This document shows, one piece after another, positions 55,948 to 64,000 of a stretch of DNA of 64,000 nucleotides. The notes below the pieces were generated by a model. It was not told where the DNA came from and did not search any database. It saw only the letters and a list, made by a program, of their open reading frames with translations. The translations under genes were made by a program, and so were the position numbers. Source of the DNA: Motilibacter deserti. Its GTDB lineage: Bacteria > Actinomycetota > Actinomycetes > Motilibacterales > Motilibacteraceae. The stretch spans positions 142,121 to 206,120 of the forward strand of contig NZ_JAANNP010000003.1 of assembly GCF_011250635.1 (NCBI RefSeq), read 5' to 3'. Numbering within the stretch: the stretch's first letter is position 1; each line of letters starts with the position of its first letter.

Positions 55948-56764
55948 GGCCGGTGACGGCAGGGACGATCCGCTCGAGAGGCAGGAACGCCGCCAGGCAC
56001 ACGACCAGCGGCAGGAAGTGGATGCGCGTCGCGGCCCAGGTCGCCAGGTGGAAGCCCACGAGCACCGTCGCCCCGACCGCCTGCCAGCGCGCACGCACGA
56101 AGAGCAGTGCAGGTGTCAGGGCCTCCATGACGAGGACGCCCCACTGGCCTGCGCGCAGCAGCCACGGGAACTGCGCGAGCACGTCGCCGAGCTGCGTGCC
56201 GCGCCGCGACATCGCCCAGGCGAACGTGGCCCCCGTGGCCCATCCCCACCCGCCGAAGCGCACCTTGGCGACGGCGCTGAGGAAGTAGGTCGCGACGCAG
56301 GCGACCTGCACGGCGCGGAGGGCGAAGCCGGCTGCCGCGCTCGTCCGCGGGTCGCGCAGCCCGGCCGGCCCGACGGTCGCCACCGCGAAGAGCCCGACGA
56401 CGAGGGCGAAGTGGTCGTGGTCGATCTTGCCGTAGGAGAAGGCGATCGAGACCCAGTCGAGGAACGCGACGGCGAGGACGGCGCCGGCCAGCCGGGGCAG
56501 CCGGCCGACGGCCACGACCAGCGCGGCCACGACGAGCACGGCGGCCAGGCCCTCGACGTACGCCGGGCCCGGCGCCGGCAGGTCCAGCGCGCGCCGCAGG
56601 AGCAGCGGCTGGTAGAGCTCGTCCGGCCCCTTGGCGTGCGGCACCACGTCCGCGGTGAGGAGGGCGATGTCGGCCAGCACGAAGAGGGCCAGCAGCCGCC
56701 GGACGACGGCCAGCCGGGCGAGCGGCACGGCGGGCGCCAGCCAGCGCTCCAGCCGGCTCGTCAC
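55856..56764 (-). CDS. HTTM-domain membrane protein 1
   Basis: 302 residues with about eight hydrophobic helices, of the HTTM domain class (related to vitamin K gamma-carboxylase and to SdpB). AFSYGKIDHDHFALVVGLF and ACVATYFLSAVAKVRFGGW are family features. The C-terminal 45 residues are basic and poorly conserved. GTG start overlapping the stop of its small partner (GTGA). The 3' end overlaps the HIT gene by 92 bp. Second half of a duplicated two-gene cassette. Confidence 0.8.
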   Translation of the reverse strand: MTSRLERWLAPAVPLARLAVVRRLLALFVLADIALLTADVVPHAKGPDELYQPLLLRRALDLPAPGPAYVEGLAAVLVVAALVVAVGRLPRLAGAVLAVAFLDWVSIAFSYGKIDHDHFALVVGLFAVATVGPAGLRDPRTSAAAGFALRAVQVACVATYFLSAVAKVRFGGWGWATGATFAWAMSRRGTQLGDVLAQFPWLLRAGQWGVLVMEALTPALLFVRARWQAVGATVLVGFHLATWAATRIHFLPLVVCLAAFLPLERIVPAVTGLRRRRATPRRAADASRPAAAGAPACGPPRA

Positions 56765-57204
56765 GGGGCGCCCCACGCGGCCACCGGCTCCTGGACCGGG
56801 TCGAGCAGGCGGCCGCCGCGCATCCGCGTGACCCGCTCGAGCAGCTCGACGCGGACCAGTCGCGGGCGGTCGGGATGGAGCGCGGCCCAGGCGTCCGCGA
56901 GCGCCGCCAGCCGCTCGGGCCGGGACCGGAAGCCCTCCAGCTGGCCCTCGACCTCGGCCCGGTTCATCCCCACGGTCTCGTTGGTCAGGGCGAGCTCGCG
57001 GCGGTCGCCGCGCGCGTCGACCGCCATCACGAAGGCCGCGCGCACCTCGCCGTCGGGGTCGGTGCGGAAGGCGAACTGCGACATCGGGGCGAACGGCCAG
57101 TGGTCGTCGACCCCCCGCAGGCTGCCGTAGGCCGCCCCGGCGGTGACGGCCGCCAGCGCCACGCCCCGCCACAGCAGCGCACGGCGGGTCAGCGGGAGGT
57201 CCAC
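56761..57204 (-). CDS. Small single-pass partner of HTTM 1
   Basis: 147 residues: an N-terminal transmembrane helix (RGVALAAVTAGAAYGSL, about 13-29) and an extracytoplasmic domain with DDHWPFAPMSQFAF and ALTNETVGMNRAEVEGQ. The paralogue at 58094-58564 shares DDAWPF and LTAENVGMNRAEAEGQ. This family is not recognised; in size and partnership it resembles SdpA of the Bacillus SDP system. GTG start at 57204, 16 bp inside the HTTM 2 gene. Confidence 0.7.
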   Translation of the reverse strand: MDLPLTRRALLWRGVALAAVTAGAAYGSLRGVDDHWPFAPMSQFAFRTDPDGEVRAAFVMAVDARGDRRELALTNETVGMNRAEVEGQLEGFRSRPERLAALADAWAALHPDRPRLVRVELLERVTRMRGGRLLDPVQEPVAAWGAP

Positions 57205-58106
57205 GCCGGCCTTCCCCCGGCCACGCGTCCGCGGGCCCGCCGCACGACGGCGTCGAGCCGCGGCGCCAGCCGCTCCAGCGGCAGGAAGGCCGCGAGGCAC
57301 AGGGTGTGCGGCCAGAAGAAGATGCTCGTGCCGGCGTACGTCGCGATGTGGAAGGCCAGGAAGAACGCAACGATCCGGGCGCGCCAGCGCGGCCCCACGA
57401 AGAGCACGACGGGGGAGAGCAGCTCGAACGCCACGATCACCCACTGGCCCGCGTGCAGCGTCCACGGGACGTCGAGCATCCATTCGGAGAGCACGGTCCC
57501 GCGCCGGTCGACGGCCCGGGCGAGCGTGGCCGAGTTGACCCACTCCCAGCCCCCGAACCGAACCTTCGCCCAGGCAGCGTAGAAGTAGGTCGCCACCACC
57601 GCGAGCTGCACGGTGCGCAGCGCCCACCCGGCGGCCTCGGACGGACCGCCTCCACGCAGCCGTGCCCGCCCGACCGTGGGGAGCACGGCGAGGGCGACGA
57701 GGAAGGCGAACCGGTCGTGGTCGACCTTTCCGTAGGAGAAGGCGACGACCTGGTACTCCGCCCAGAGCAGCAGGACGGCCGTCCCGAGCAGCCGCGGCGC
57801 GCGCCCGCTGAGCGCCGCGAGCGCGAGCAGGGCCGCACCCCACTTGCAGACGAGGACGAGGGCCTCGGTCGGCACCGGCAGGTGCAGCAGCCGGCCGACG
57901 AGGAGCGGGGAGTAGAGGTCGGCGTTCGCCGCGCTGCGCGTGTCGCCGATCGTGTGCAGCAGCAGGACGTCGAGGGGGACGAACAGGTAGACGAGGACGC
58001 GGAAGACCGCGACGCGCTCGAGCGGCACCGCGGGGAGCAGCCAACCCCGGGCGCGATCGAGCCGGGCCGGCGCGGGCGCTGCCGTCGGGGAGGTCACCGT
58101 TCCCAT
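57189..58106 (-). CDS. HTTM-domain membrane protein 2
   Basis: 305 residues, paralogous to HTTM 1, with the same order of helices: VAFSYGKVDHDRFAFLVAL, VVATYFYAAWAKVRFGGW, and a FHIATYAGTSIFFWPHTL segment near the end. HTTM proteins often work with a second protein; here its partner is the upstream gene. ATG at 58106 overlaps the partner gene by 13 bp. The stop overlaps the next cassette. Confidence 0.8.
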   Translation of the reverse strand: MGTVTSPTAAPAPARLDRARGWLLPAVPLERVAVFRVLVYLFVPLDVLLLHTIGDTRSAANADLYSPLLVGRLLHLPVPTEALVLVCKWGAALLALAALSGRAPRLLGTAVLLLWAEYQVVAFSYGKVDHDRFAFLVALAVLPTVGRARLRGGGPSEAAGWALRTVQLAVVATYFYAAWAKVRFGGWEWVNSATLARAVDRRGTVLSEWMLDVPWTLHAGQWVIVAFELLSPVVLFVGPRWRARIVAFFLAFHIATYAGTSIFFWPHTLCLAAFLPLERLAPRLDAVVRRARGRVAGGRPAWTSR

Positions 58107-58564
58107 GTCGCGAGCACTTCCCTTCGCACCTCGCCGGTCGGCCGCCGGTCCTGCAGCACCGTCGCGACGCGGACGAGCCGCACCGCGGCCCAGGCCGGGT
58201 CCGCCGGGTGCAGCCGGGCGTGGGCGTCGGCGAACCGGGCGAGCAGCGCCGGATCGGCGACCAGCCGCGGCTGCTGGCCCTCCGCCTCGGCGCGGTTCAT
58301 CCCGACGTTCTCGGCCGTGAGCGGCGTCTCGGCCCACGTGCCGTCGGCCGTCTGCCGCTCGAGCGTGAGGACGGTGACGACGCCGGAGGGGTCGGTGCTG
58401 GTGGCGTACATCCGGAAGGGCCCGAACGGCCAGGCGTCGTCCTGGCCCCAGAGCGTCCCGGCCGTGAGCAGCAGGGCGCCGACGGCCGTCAGGGCCACGC
58501 GCCACGACACGGCCGTCAAGGAGAGCCGGCCCTCGGCTGCTGGCACCACTGGACCCCCCGGCAC
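58094..58564 (-). CDS. Small single-pass partner of HTTM 2
   Basis: 156 residues; N-terminal transmembrane helix (VALTAVGALLLTAGTLW) and an extracytoplasmic region with DDAWPFGPFRMYA and LTAENVGMNRAEAEGQ, shared with the paralogue. GTG at 58564. First gene of the four-gene minus-strand unit and divergent from the GH15-like gene, 54 bp away. Confidence 0.7.
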   Translation of the reverse strand: MPGGPVVPAAEGRLSLTAVSWRVALTAVGALLLTAGTLWGQDDAWPFGPFRMYATSTDPSGVVTVLTLERQTADGTWAETPLTAENVGMNRAEAEGQQPRLVADPALLARFADAHARLHPADPAWAAVRLVRVATVLQDRRPTGEVRREVLATWER

Positions 58565-58618
58565 CCGGGGAGACTAACCGGCCCCACCCGTAGAGTGCCC
58601 GTCATCAGGAGGCGAACG

Positions 58619-60103
58619 ATGTGGGCGGCGTGGCACGGGGTGGCCGCGGTCCTCGTCGCATCCGCGCTCGTGGCGGGCGTCACCGCGGCGGCTCCCGGGC
58701 CACCGCCGCCGCTGCAGCTGCGCAGCCAAGGGCTGGCCGGTGTCCCCGGGTCGGTCCGCGTCCTGCACGAGGAGCGGCCGGGCGCGGAGTACCTCCCGGG
58801 CAGCAGCGTCCTGCGCCTGCCGGACGGAAGCCTCGTCCTGGGCGCCGCGGCGCCCTCGGTGCAGCGGCCCGCTCGACTGGATCTCGACGCGTCCGAGCGG
58901 GTCGAGCGGCAGGCCGCCGAGCTCGCCGCCGAGTCCCGGCGCTGGCTCGCCGCCGGCACGGTGCCGGATGGCGATCCCGACGGCGGCCCCGTCGGCGGCC
59001 GCGGCGACGGCGCTGATGGCGACTCGGGGGCGACGGCGCAGCTGCGCGACATGGCCGAGCGGGCGCTGCTCGACCTGCGGCTGTTGACCCGGCCCGACGG
59101 AGCCTCGCTTGCCGCGCCCGAGGGCATCTGGGCGTACGTCTGGCCGCGCGACGCGGCGTTCGTCGCCGCCGCCTTCGCGGCCACCGGGCATGCGGGCGAG
59201 GCGGAGGCGGTCCTGCGCTGGCTCGCCCGCGAGCAGCGCCCGGACGGGACCTGGGCCGCCCGCTCGCTGCCCGACGGCTCCGGCCCGCCCGACGACCGGC
59301 CGGACCAGCTGGACGCCACCGGCTGGGTGCCGTGGGCGGTGTGGGCGACGGTCGAGGAGATGCGCCGGGCCGGCGACCGCACCCGTGCCCGCGCGCTCTC
59401 GTCCGAGCTGGCCCCCACGGTCGCGCGCGCCGTCGCCGCCGTGGTCGGGCGGCTCGGCCCGGACGGGCTGCCCCCGGCGACCCCGGACTACTGGGAGGTC
59501 GCCGTCGACGGCCCGACGCTGGGGACCGTCGGGCCGCTGCTGGCCGGGCTGCGCGCCGCCGGGGAGCTGGCCCGGCAGAACGGGGACCTCGCGACCGCTG
59601 GGGCCGCGGCCGAGGGCGTACGCCGGCTCGAGCCCGCGGTCCGCGCGGCCTGGCCGCCCGCCACCCCGACGAGGTACGCCGACGGCGCCGGCGGTGTGGA
59701 CTCCGCCGTGGTCTGGCTCGCTCCGCCCTTCGGGGACGGCTCACTGCTCGGCCCCACGACCCTCGACCGCGCCGAGCAGGCCCTGCGCACGCCGAGCGGC
59801 GGCGTGCGGCCGGGGGAGGAGTTCACCAACCCCAGCACCGCATGGACGCCGGAGACCGCGGGCTTCGCCCTCGCGTACGCCGCCATGGGCCGCCGGGCCG
59901 ACGCGCTCCGGCTGCTGGACTGGCTGGCCGCGCACCGCACGTCCCTCGGCGCGCTGCCGGAGAAGGTCGACGCCTACGGAGCCCCGGCGTCGGTCGCGCC
60001 GCTGGGCTGGACCGCCGCGACCGTCCTGCTCGCGCTGACGGCCCTCGAACGCCCGCTCGGCGTGCCCGGTGAGCAGGAGGAGCCGGCGCGACCGGGCGGC
60101 TGA
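58619..60103 (+). CDS. Secreted GH15-like (glucoamylase-type) protein
   Basis: 494 residues: signal peptide (about 1-22), then a beta-rich N-terminal part and an (alpha/alpha)6-type helical barrel. WAYVWPRDAAFVAAAF and RPDQLDATGWVPWAVW resemble GH15 active-site regions (with Asp and Glu as general base and acid). STAWTPETAGFALAYAAMGR lies near the end. Activity on starch is plausible but not proven. AGGAGG 7 nt before the ATG. Confidence 0.75.
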   Translation: MWAAWHGVAAVLVASALVAGVTAAAPGPPPPLQLRSQGLAGVPGSVRVLHEERPGAEYLPGSSVLRLPDGSLVLGAAAPSVQRPARLDLDASERVERQAAELAAESRRWLAAGTVPDGDPDGGPVGGRGDGADGDSGATAQLRDMAERALLDLRLLTRPDGASLAAPEGIWAYVWPRDAAFVAAAFAATGHAGEAEAVLRWLAREQRPDGTWAARSLPDGSGPPDDRPDQLDATGWVPWAVWATVEEMRRAGDRTRARALSSELAPTVARAVAAVVGRLGPDGLPPATPDYWEVAVDGPTLGTVGPLLAGLRAAGELARQNGDLATAGAAAEGVRRLEPAVRAAWPPATPTRYADGAGGVDSAVVWLAPPFGDGSLLGPTTLDRAEQALRTPSGGVRPGEEFTNPSTAWTPETAGFALAYAAMGRRADALRLLDWLAAHRTSLGALPEKVDAYGAPASVAPLGWTAATVLLALTALERPLGVPGEQEEPARPGG

Positions 60104-60268
60104 CCCCGCGCACCTCGGCGGCGGCCCGGAAGAGCGCCAGGCCCAGCGAGGAGGGGTTCCCGGGAGCCTCGTCGAACCTGCGCGCCGGCGGCGGGCCGTC
60201 CTGGGAGGACGCCGGCCGCGCTGCGCTCGGGCCCACTGCTGCGCACCGCCTTCCCGGCACCGGCTCCG

Positions 60269-62431
60269 CTAGTGCGCGGCGGTCAGCACCTTCGCCGCCA
60301 GGTGGCTCGGCATCGGCTCGTGCCGGGCGTAGGACCGGGTGAACGTCCCGCTGCCGTGCGAGAGCGAGCGCAGCTCGATGGCATAACGCGTGATCTCGGG
60401 TTCCGGAACCTCGGCGCGTACGAGCGTGCGCCCGCCCGGCGCCGGCTCGGTCCCGAGCACGCGGCCCCGCCGCCCGGACAGGTCGCTCATGACGGCCCCC
60501 ACGTATTCGTCGGAGACCATCACCACGAGCTCGTCGACGGGCTCGAGCAGCGTCACCGAGCCGCCGGCGGCCGCGTCGCGCAGCGCGAGGCCGCCGGCCA
60601 TCTGGAAGGCCATGTCCGAGGAGTCGACCGAGTGCGCCTTGCCGTCGACGAGCGTGACGCGGACGTCGACGACCGGGTAGCCGGCACTGACGCCCTTCTC
60701 CATCTGCGCCCGCACGCCCTTCTCCACCGACGGGATGAACTGGCGCGGGACCGCCCCGCCGACGACCTTGTCCACGAACTCGAACCCCGCGCCGGTCGGC
60801 AGCGGCTCGACCTCGATGTCGCAGATCGCGAACTGCCCGTGGCCGCCGGACTGCTTCACGTGGCGGCCGTGCCCCTTGGCCGGCGCGGAGAAGGTCTCCC
60901 GCAGCGAGACGCGGAGGGGCTCGGTCTCGACCCCCACGCCGTAGCGCCCCTGCAGGCGCGAGAGCACCACGTCGACGTGCGCCTCGCCCATGCACCAGAG
61001 CACGAGCTGGCCGGTCTCGCCGTCCTGCACGAGCCGCAGCGTCGGGTCCTCCGCGACGAGCCGGCCGAGGGCGACGCCGAGCTTGTCCTCGTCGCTGCGC
61101 GAGCGCGCGCGGATCGCGACGGGCAGCAGCGGCTCCGGCATCGTCCACGGCTCGACGAGCAGCGGGTGCTCCTTCGCCGAGAGGGTGTCGCCCGTCTCGG
61201 CCCGCGTCAGCTTCGCCACCGCGCAGATGTCGCCGGCGATGCAGGCCTGCACCGTCCGCTGCACCTTGCCGAGCGGGGACGAGAGCGCGCCGATCCGCTC
61301 GTCGACGTCGTGGTCCGCGTGGCCGGCCGTCTCGCCGAAGAACGACGCGGCGTGGCCGGAGACGTGCACCGGCAGGTCCGGGCGCAGGGTCCCCGAGAAG
61401 ACGCGCACGAGGCTGAGCCGCCCGACGTAGGGGTCGGTCGTCGTCTTGACGACCTCGGCCACCAGCGGGCCCTCGGGCGAGCAGGCCAGCGGTGGCTGCG
61501 GCTCCCCGTCGGGCGTCGTGACCGCCGGGAGCGGGTGCTCGAGCGGGGAGGGGAACGCCTGGGTCATCAGCTCCAGCAGCTCGACCATGCCGACGCCGTC
61601 GAGGGCGGACACCGGCAGCACCGGGTAGAAGCTGCCGCGCGCGACCGCCTTCTCCAGGTCCTCGATGAGGGTCTTGACGTCGAGGTCCTCCCCGCCGAGG
61701 TAGCGGTCCATCAGCGTCTCGTCCTCGGACTCGGCGATGATCCCCTCGATGAGCGCGGCGCGCGCGTCGGCCGTGCCCTCGATGTGCTCGGGCTCGGCGT
61801 CGTGCTCGGCGCGCGCGCCCTCGGAGTAGTCCGCGATCCGCTGCGACAGCAGCGCGTAGAGCCCGGCGACCTTGCCGTCGTCGGCGAGCAGCGGGACGTA
61901 CGCCGGCAGCACCCCGTCGCCGAACACCCGCTGGCACACGGCGACGGACTCGTCGAAGTCGGCCCGCTCCTTGTCCAGCTTCGTGACGACCACCGCACGC
62001 GGCATGCCGACCGCCGCGCACTCCTCCCACAGCATCGAGGTGGAAGCGTCCAGCCCATCCACGGCGGAGACCACGAAGAGCGCTGCGTCCGCCGCGCGCA
62101 GCCCGGCCCGCAGGTCGCCCACGAAGTCGGCGTAGCCCGGGGCGTCGAGCAGGTTGACCTTGACTCCGTCGTGCTCGAGCGGCGCGAGCGCGAGGGAGAC
62201 GGTGCGCTGCTGGCGGGCCTCGGCCTCGTCGAAGTCCGTCACGGTGCTGCCGTCCTCGACCCGGCCGGGGCGCGGGATCGTCCCGGCCGCGACGAGGACG
62301 GCCTCGACCAGCGTGGTCTTCCCCGCGCCGGAGTGCCCGACGAGCACGACGTTGCGGACCTGCTCCGGTCGGTCGACGACAGGTGCCGGCCCGCCTCCCG
62401 CGGCTCCTGACTGGCTCGCTGTGGGTGCCAC
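60269..62431 (-). CDS. EF-G2-type translational GTPase
   Basis: 720 residues, a second EF-G of the actinobacterial EF-G2 class. G1 GHSGAGKT at 32-39, DAPGYADF (G3) and TKLDKER (G4) differ from canonical EF-G. Domains III-V are complete, with QSGGHGQFAICDIEV. The role is uncertain: EF-G2 of mycobacteria binds GTP but does not support translocation on its own. GTG at 62431 preceded by GAGGAGGG. Confidence 0.88.
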   Translation of the reverse strand: MAPTASQSGAAGGGPAPVVDRPEQVRNVVLVGHSGAGKTTLVEAVLVAAGTIPRPGRVEDGSTVTDFDEAEARQQRTVSLALAPLEHDGVKVNLLDAPGYADFVGDLRAGLRAADAALFVVSAVDGLDASTSMLWEECAAVGMPRAVVVTKLDKERADFDESVAVCQRVFGDGVLPAYVPLLADDGKVAGLYALLSQRIADYSEGARAEHDAEPEHIEGTADARAALIEGIIAESEDETLMDRYLGGEDLDVKTLIEDLEKAVARGSFYPVLPVSALDGVGMVELLELMTQAFPSPLEHPLPAVTTPDGEPQPPLACSPEGPLVAEVVKTTTDPYVGRLSLVRVFSGTLRPDLPVHVSGHAASFFGETAGHADHDVDERIGALSSPLGKVQRTVQACIAGDICAVAKLTRAETGDTLSAKEHPLLVEPWTMPEPLLPVAIRARSRSDEDKLGVALGRLVAEDPTLRLVQDGETGQLVLWCMGEAHVDVVLSRLQGRYGVGVETEPLRVSLRETFSAPAKGHGRHVKQSGGHGQFAICDIEVEPLPTGAGFEFVDKVVGGAVPRQFIPSVEKGVRAQMEKGVSAGYPVVDVRVTLVDGKAHSVDSSDMAFQMAGGLALRDAAAGGSVTLLEPVDELVVMVSDEYVGAVMSDLSGRRGRVLGTEPAPGGRTLVRAEVPEPEITRYAIELRSLSHGSGTFTRSYARHEPMPSHLAAKVLTAAH

Positions 62432-62699
62432 GAGGCCCTCCTCGGTGTGCGGTCGGACAGATCGGCTCGCGACGAAGCGTCCTCCGACCGCCCGGCCGCC
62501 CGCAAGGGCCCCGGGGCGTGCCCGCGAGCGGGCGCGCTGCTAAGGCGGGCGTGCGCCGCGGCGCCGGCCCGTCGCCACGCCGCGGCCCGCCGGCGCGTGC
62601 CCGGAGGTGCTCGACGCCGTCACTACGATGGCAGACACCACCGCGCAGCTCAGCGAGGACGACCTGCCCGGCGCGGTGGCCGCCGGCGACAGGACGAGG

Positions 62700-63377
62700 A
62701 TGCTCAATCGGTACGCGCGCGCCTTCTTCTCGCGCGTCATGACCCCGATCGCGCGCGGGCTGCTGCGGGCCGGCGTCAGCCCCGACGTCATCACCCTGCT
62801 CGGCACGCTCGGCGTCTGCGTCGGCGCGCTGGTGTTCTTCCCGCGCGGGGAGTTCTTCTGGGGCAGCTTCTTCATCACCTGGTTCGTCTTCAGCGACATG
62901 ATCGACGGGACCATGGCGCGGCTGTCGGGCCGGTCCTCGGTGTGGGGGGCGTGGCTCGACTCCTGCACCGACCGCGTCGGCGACGCGGCGATCTTCGCCG
63001 GGATCCTGCTCTGGTGGGTGGGCGACGGCGACAACCCGTTGCTCGCGGGGCTCGCGCTCTACGGCCTGGTCGCAGGCTCGGTCGTGTCCTACGTCAAGGC
63101 GCGGGCCGAGGGGCTCGGGATGCGCGCCGACGTCGGCGTCATGGAGCGCTCCGACCGGCTGGTGACCATCCTCGTCGCGACCGGCCTCGACGGGCTCGGG
63201 GTCCCCTGGATCCACACCGTCGCGCTGTGGCTGGTCGCCGTCGGCGCGACCGTGACGGTGGTGCAGCGCGCGCTGCTGGTCCGCCGCCAGGCGCTCGCGC
63301 GGGCCGATGCGACCCCCTCCGGGGGCCAGGGTGCGGGATCCCCGCGCACCGGTACGCCCGCCGGGCCCGGCGCCTGA
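62700..63377 (+). CDS. pgsA: Phosphatidylinositol-phosphate synthase
   Basis: Joins CDP-diacylglycerol and inositol-1-phosphate, the first step to PIMs. 225 residues with several membrane helices. The CDP-alcohol phosphotransferase motif DMIDGTMAR...G...D...D is seen in DMIDGTMARLSG and WGAWLDSCTDR. Start ATG 62700 is chosen by similarity (MLNRYARAFF); 62628 is possible, but TACGAT there looks like a -10 box. The acyltransferase follows 11 bp after the stop, giving an operon. Confidence 0.9.
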   Translation: MLNRYARAFFSRVMTPIARGLLRAGVSPDVITLLGTLGVCVGALVFFPRGEFFWGSFFITWFVFSDMIDGTMARLSGRSSVWGAWLDSCTDRVGDAAIFAGILLWWVGDGDNPLLAGLALYGLVAGSVVSYVKARAEGLGMRADVGVMERSDRLVTILVATGLDGLGVPWIHTVALWLVAVGATVTVVQRALLVRRQALARADATPSGGQGAGSPRTGTPAGPGA

Positions 63378-63388
63378 GGACGCCGGGG

Positions 63389-64000
63389 GTGCGCGAGCGG
63401 CTGGTCCAGCGGCTGACGCTCGCGGGCTACTCCGCGGGCTGGGCGCTCGTCCGCCGGCTGCCCGAGCGGGCGGCGTACGCGCTGTTCGGCGCGCTCGCCG
63501 ACGTGGCGGTGCGCCGCGGCGGGCGCGGGGTGCGCCGGCTCGAGGCGAACCTGCGCCGCGCCGCGCCCGCGGCCGGCCCCGACGAGCTCGCGGCACTGGT
63601 GCGGGCGGGCATGCGGTCCTACCTGCGCTACTGGTGCGACACCTTCCGCATGTCGGACTGGCCGCGCGAGCGTGTCATGGCCACGACGACCGTGGTGGAC
63701 GGCCACCACGTCAGCGAGGCGCTGGCCGCCGGCCGCGGGTTCATCGGCGCGCTCCCGCACATGGGCAACTGGGACCACGCCGGCGCCTGGGCCGCGGCCG
63801 TCCACGCGCCGGTGCTCAGCGTCGCGGAGCGGCTGCGCCCGGAGGAGCTCTACGACCGCTTCGTCGCCCACCGCCGGCGCCTTGGCATCAGCGTCCTGCC
63901 GCTGACCGGAGGCGGCGCGCTTGTGCCGGCGCTGCGCGACTGGCTGCGGGCCAACCGCATCGTGTGCCTGCTGACCGACAGGGACCTCAGCGCGACCGGC
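63389..64000 (+). CDS. Phosphatidylinositol mannoside acyltransferase (3' end outside window)
   Basis: 204 residues are visible before the window ends. The lysophospholipid-type acyltransferase motif HMGNWD (in ALPHMGNWDHAGAW) is intact, matching the PatA/lauroyl-transferase family that acylates PIMs in actinobacteria. GTG start at 63389. It follows the PIP synthase by 11 bp, so the two are co-transcribed; a mannosyltransferase gene would be expected next. Confidence 0.88.
   Translation, partial: MRERLVQRLTLAGYSAGWALVRRLPERAAYALFGALADVAVRRGGRGVRRLEANLRRAAPAAGPDELAALVRAGMRSYLRYWCDTFRMSDWPRERVMATTTVVDGHHVSEALAAGRGFIGALPHMGNWDHAGAWAAAVHAPVLSVAERLRPEELYDRFVAHRRRLGISVLPLTGGGALVPALRDWLRANRIVCLLTDRDLSATG

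Noticed and set aside
59823-63596. 1257-codon open frame on the minus strand across the GH15-like, EF-G2 and PIP synthase genes
   Set aside because: Arg/Ala-rich shadow frame; EF-G2 occupies another frame of the same strand with all GTPase motifs.

Overview
The window is chromosomal DNA from a very GC-rich actinomycete. The evidence is the coproporphyrin-type haem set (hemE, hemG, hemQ), the nucleoid protein Lsr2, an SsgA/SsgB-family cell-division protein, a phosphatidylinositol-phosphate synthase followed by a PIM-type acyltransferase, an Eis-like acetyltransferase, many GTG starts and ATGA/GTGA gene overlaps. I cannot name the species. No prophage, insertion sequence, integrase or CRISPR array was seen, so this is mostly core genome with several accessory islands.

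Layout. 1-12.7 kb: Eis-like acetyltransferase, HDOD protein, small Tudor-like protein, RNase D, a response regulator lacking its phospho-aspartate, DUF3000 protein, hemE, a PRC-barrel cluster, a spermidine-synthase-like protein, a DUF4349 lipoprotein, then translationally coupled hemG-hemQ. 12.7-17.9 kb: msrB, a large secreted ExeM/NucH nuclease and a PPi-type phosphofructokinase. 18-21 kb: LigD-type polymerase and LigC-type ligase flank a small stress-type unit. 21-25.9 kb: secreted beta-propeller-like protein, RibD-like reductase, ZapE and small proteins. 25.9-35 kb: trehalose/glycogen genes (treZ, then treY and glgX) separated by ppk2 and two secreted RTX-repeat genes. 35-42.6 kb: sulfur assimilation (cobA/cysG-type fusion, ABC importer, cysH, zinc-ribbon protein, sulfite reductase) with a cysteine leader peptide. 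42.6-50 kb: BrkB-type membrane protein, rsgA, UspA, four tRNAs, pabB-pabC, an SsgB-like gene and a PGPGW membrane protein. 50-64 kb: lsr2, a GAF-GGDEF-EAL protein, thrS, HIT protein, a duplicated HTTM membrane cassette, GH15-like secreted enzyme, EF-G2, PIP synthase and a truncated PIM acyltransferase.

The most interesting unexplained elements are these. (i) Two secreted RTX paralogues each sit behind the same double palindrome (GTCA-N6-TGAC twice, 23 bp centre to centre); one also has its ribosome-binding site buried in a 17-bp hairpin. (ii) A two-gene cassette (small single-pass protein plus HTTM protein) is tandemly duplicated and resembles the SdpA/SdpB partnership, but no toxin gene is present. 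(iii) A small ORF has a SigR-like promoter. (iv) A leaderless small gene lies under a 22-bp palindrome. (v) A 25-codon leader peptide with Cys codons at its end precedes the sulfite reductase operon. (vi) The cobA/cysG-type gene has no ordinary start codon.

Protein families are assigned from motifs recognised by eye; no database search was possible.
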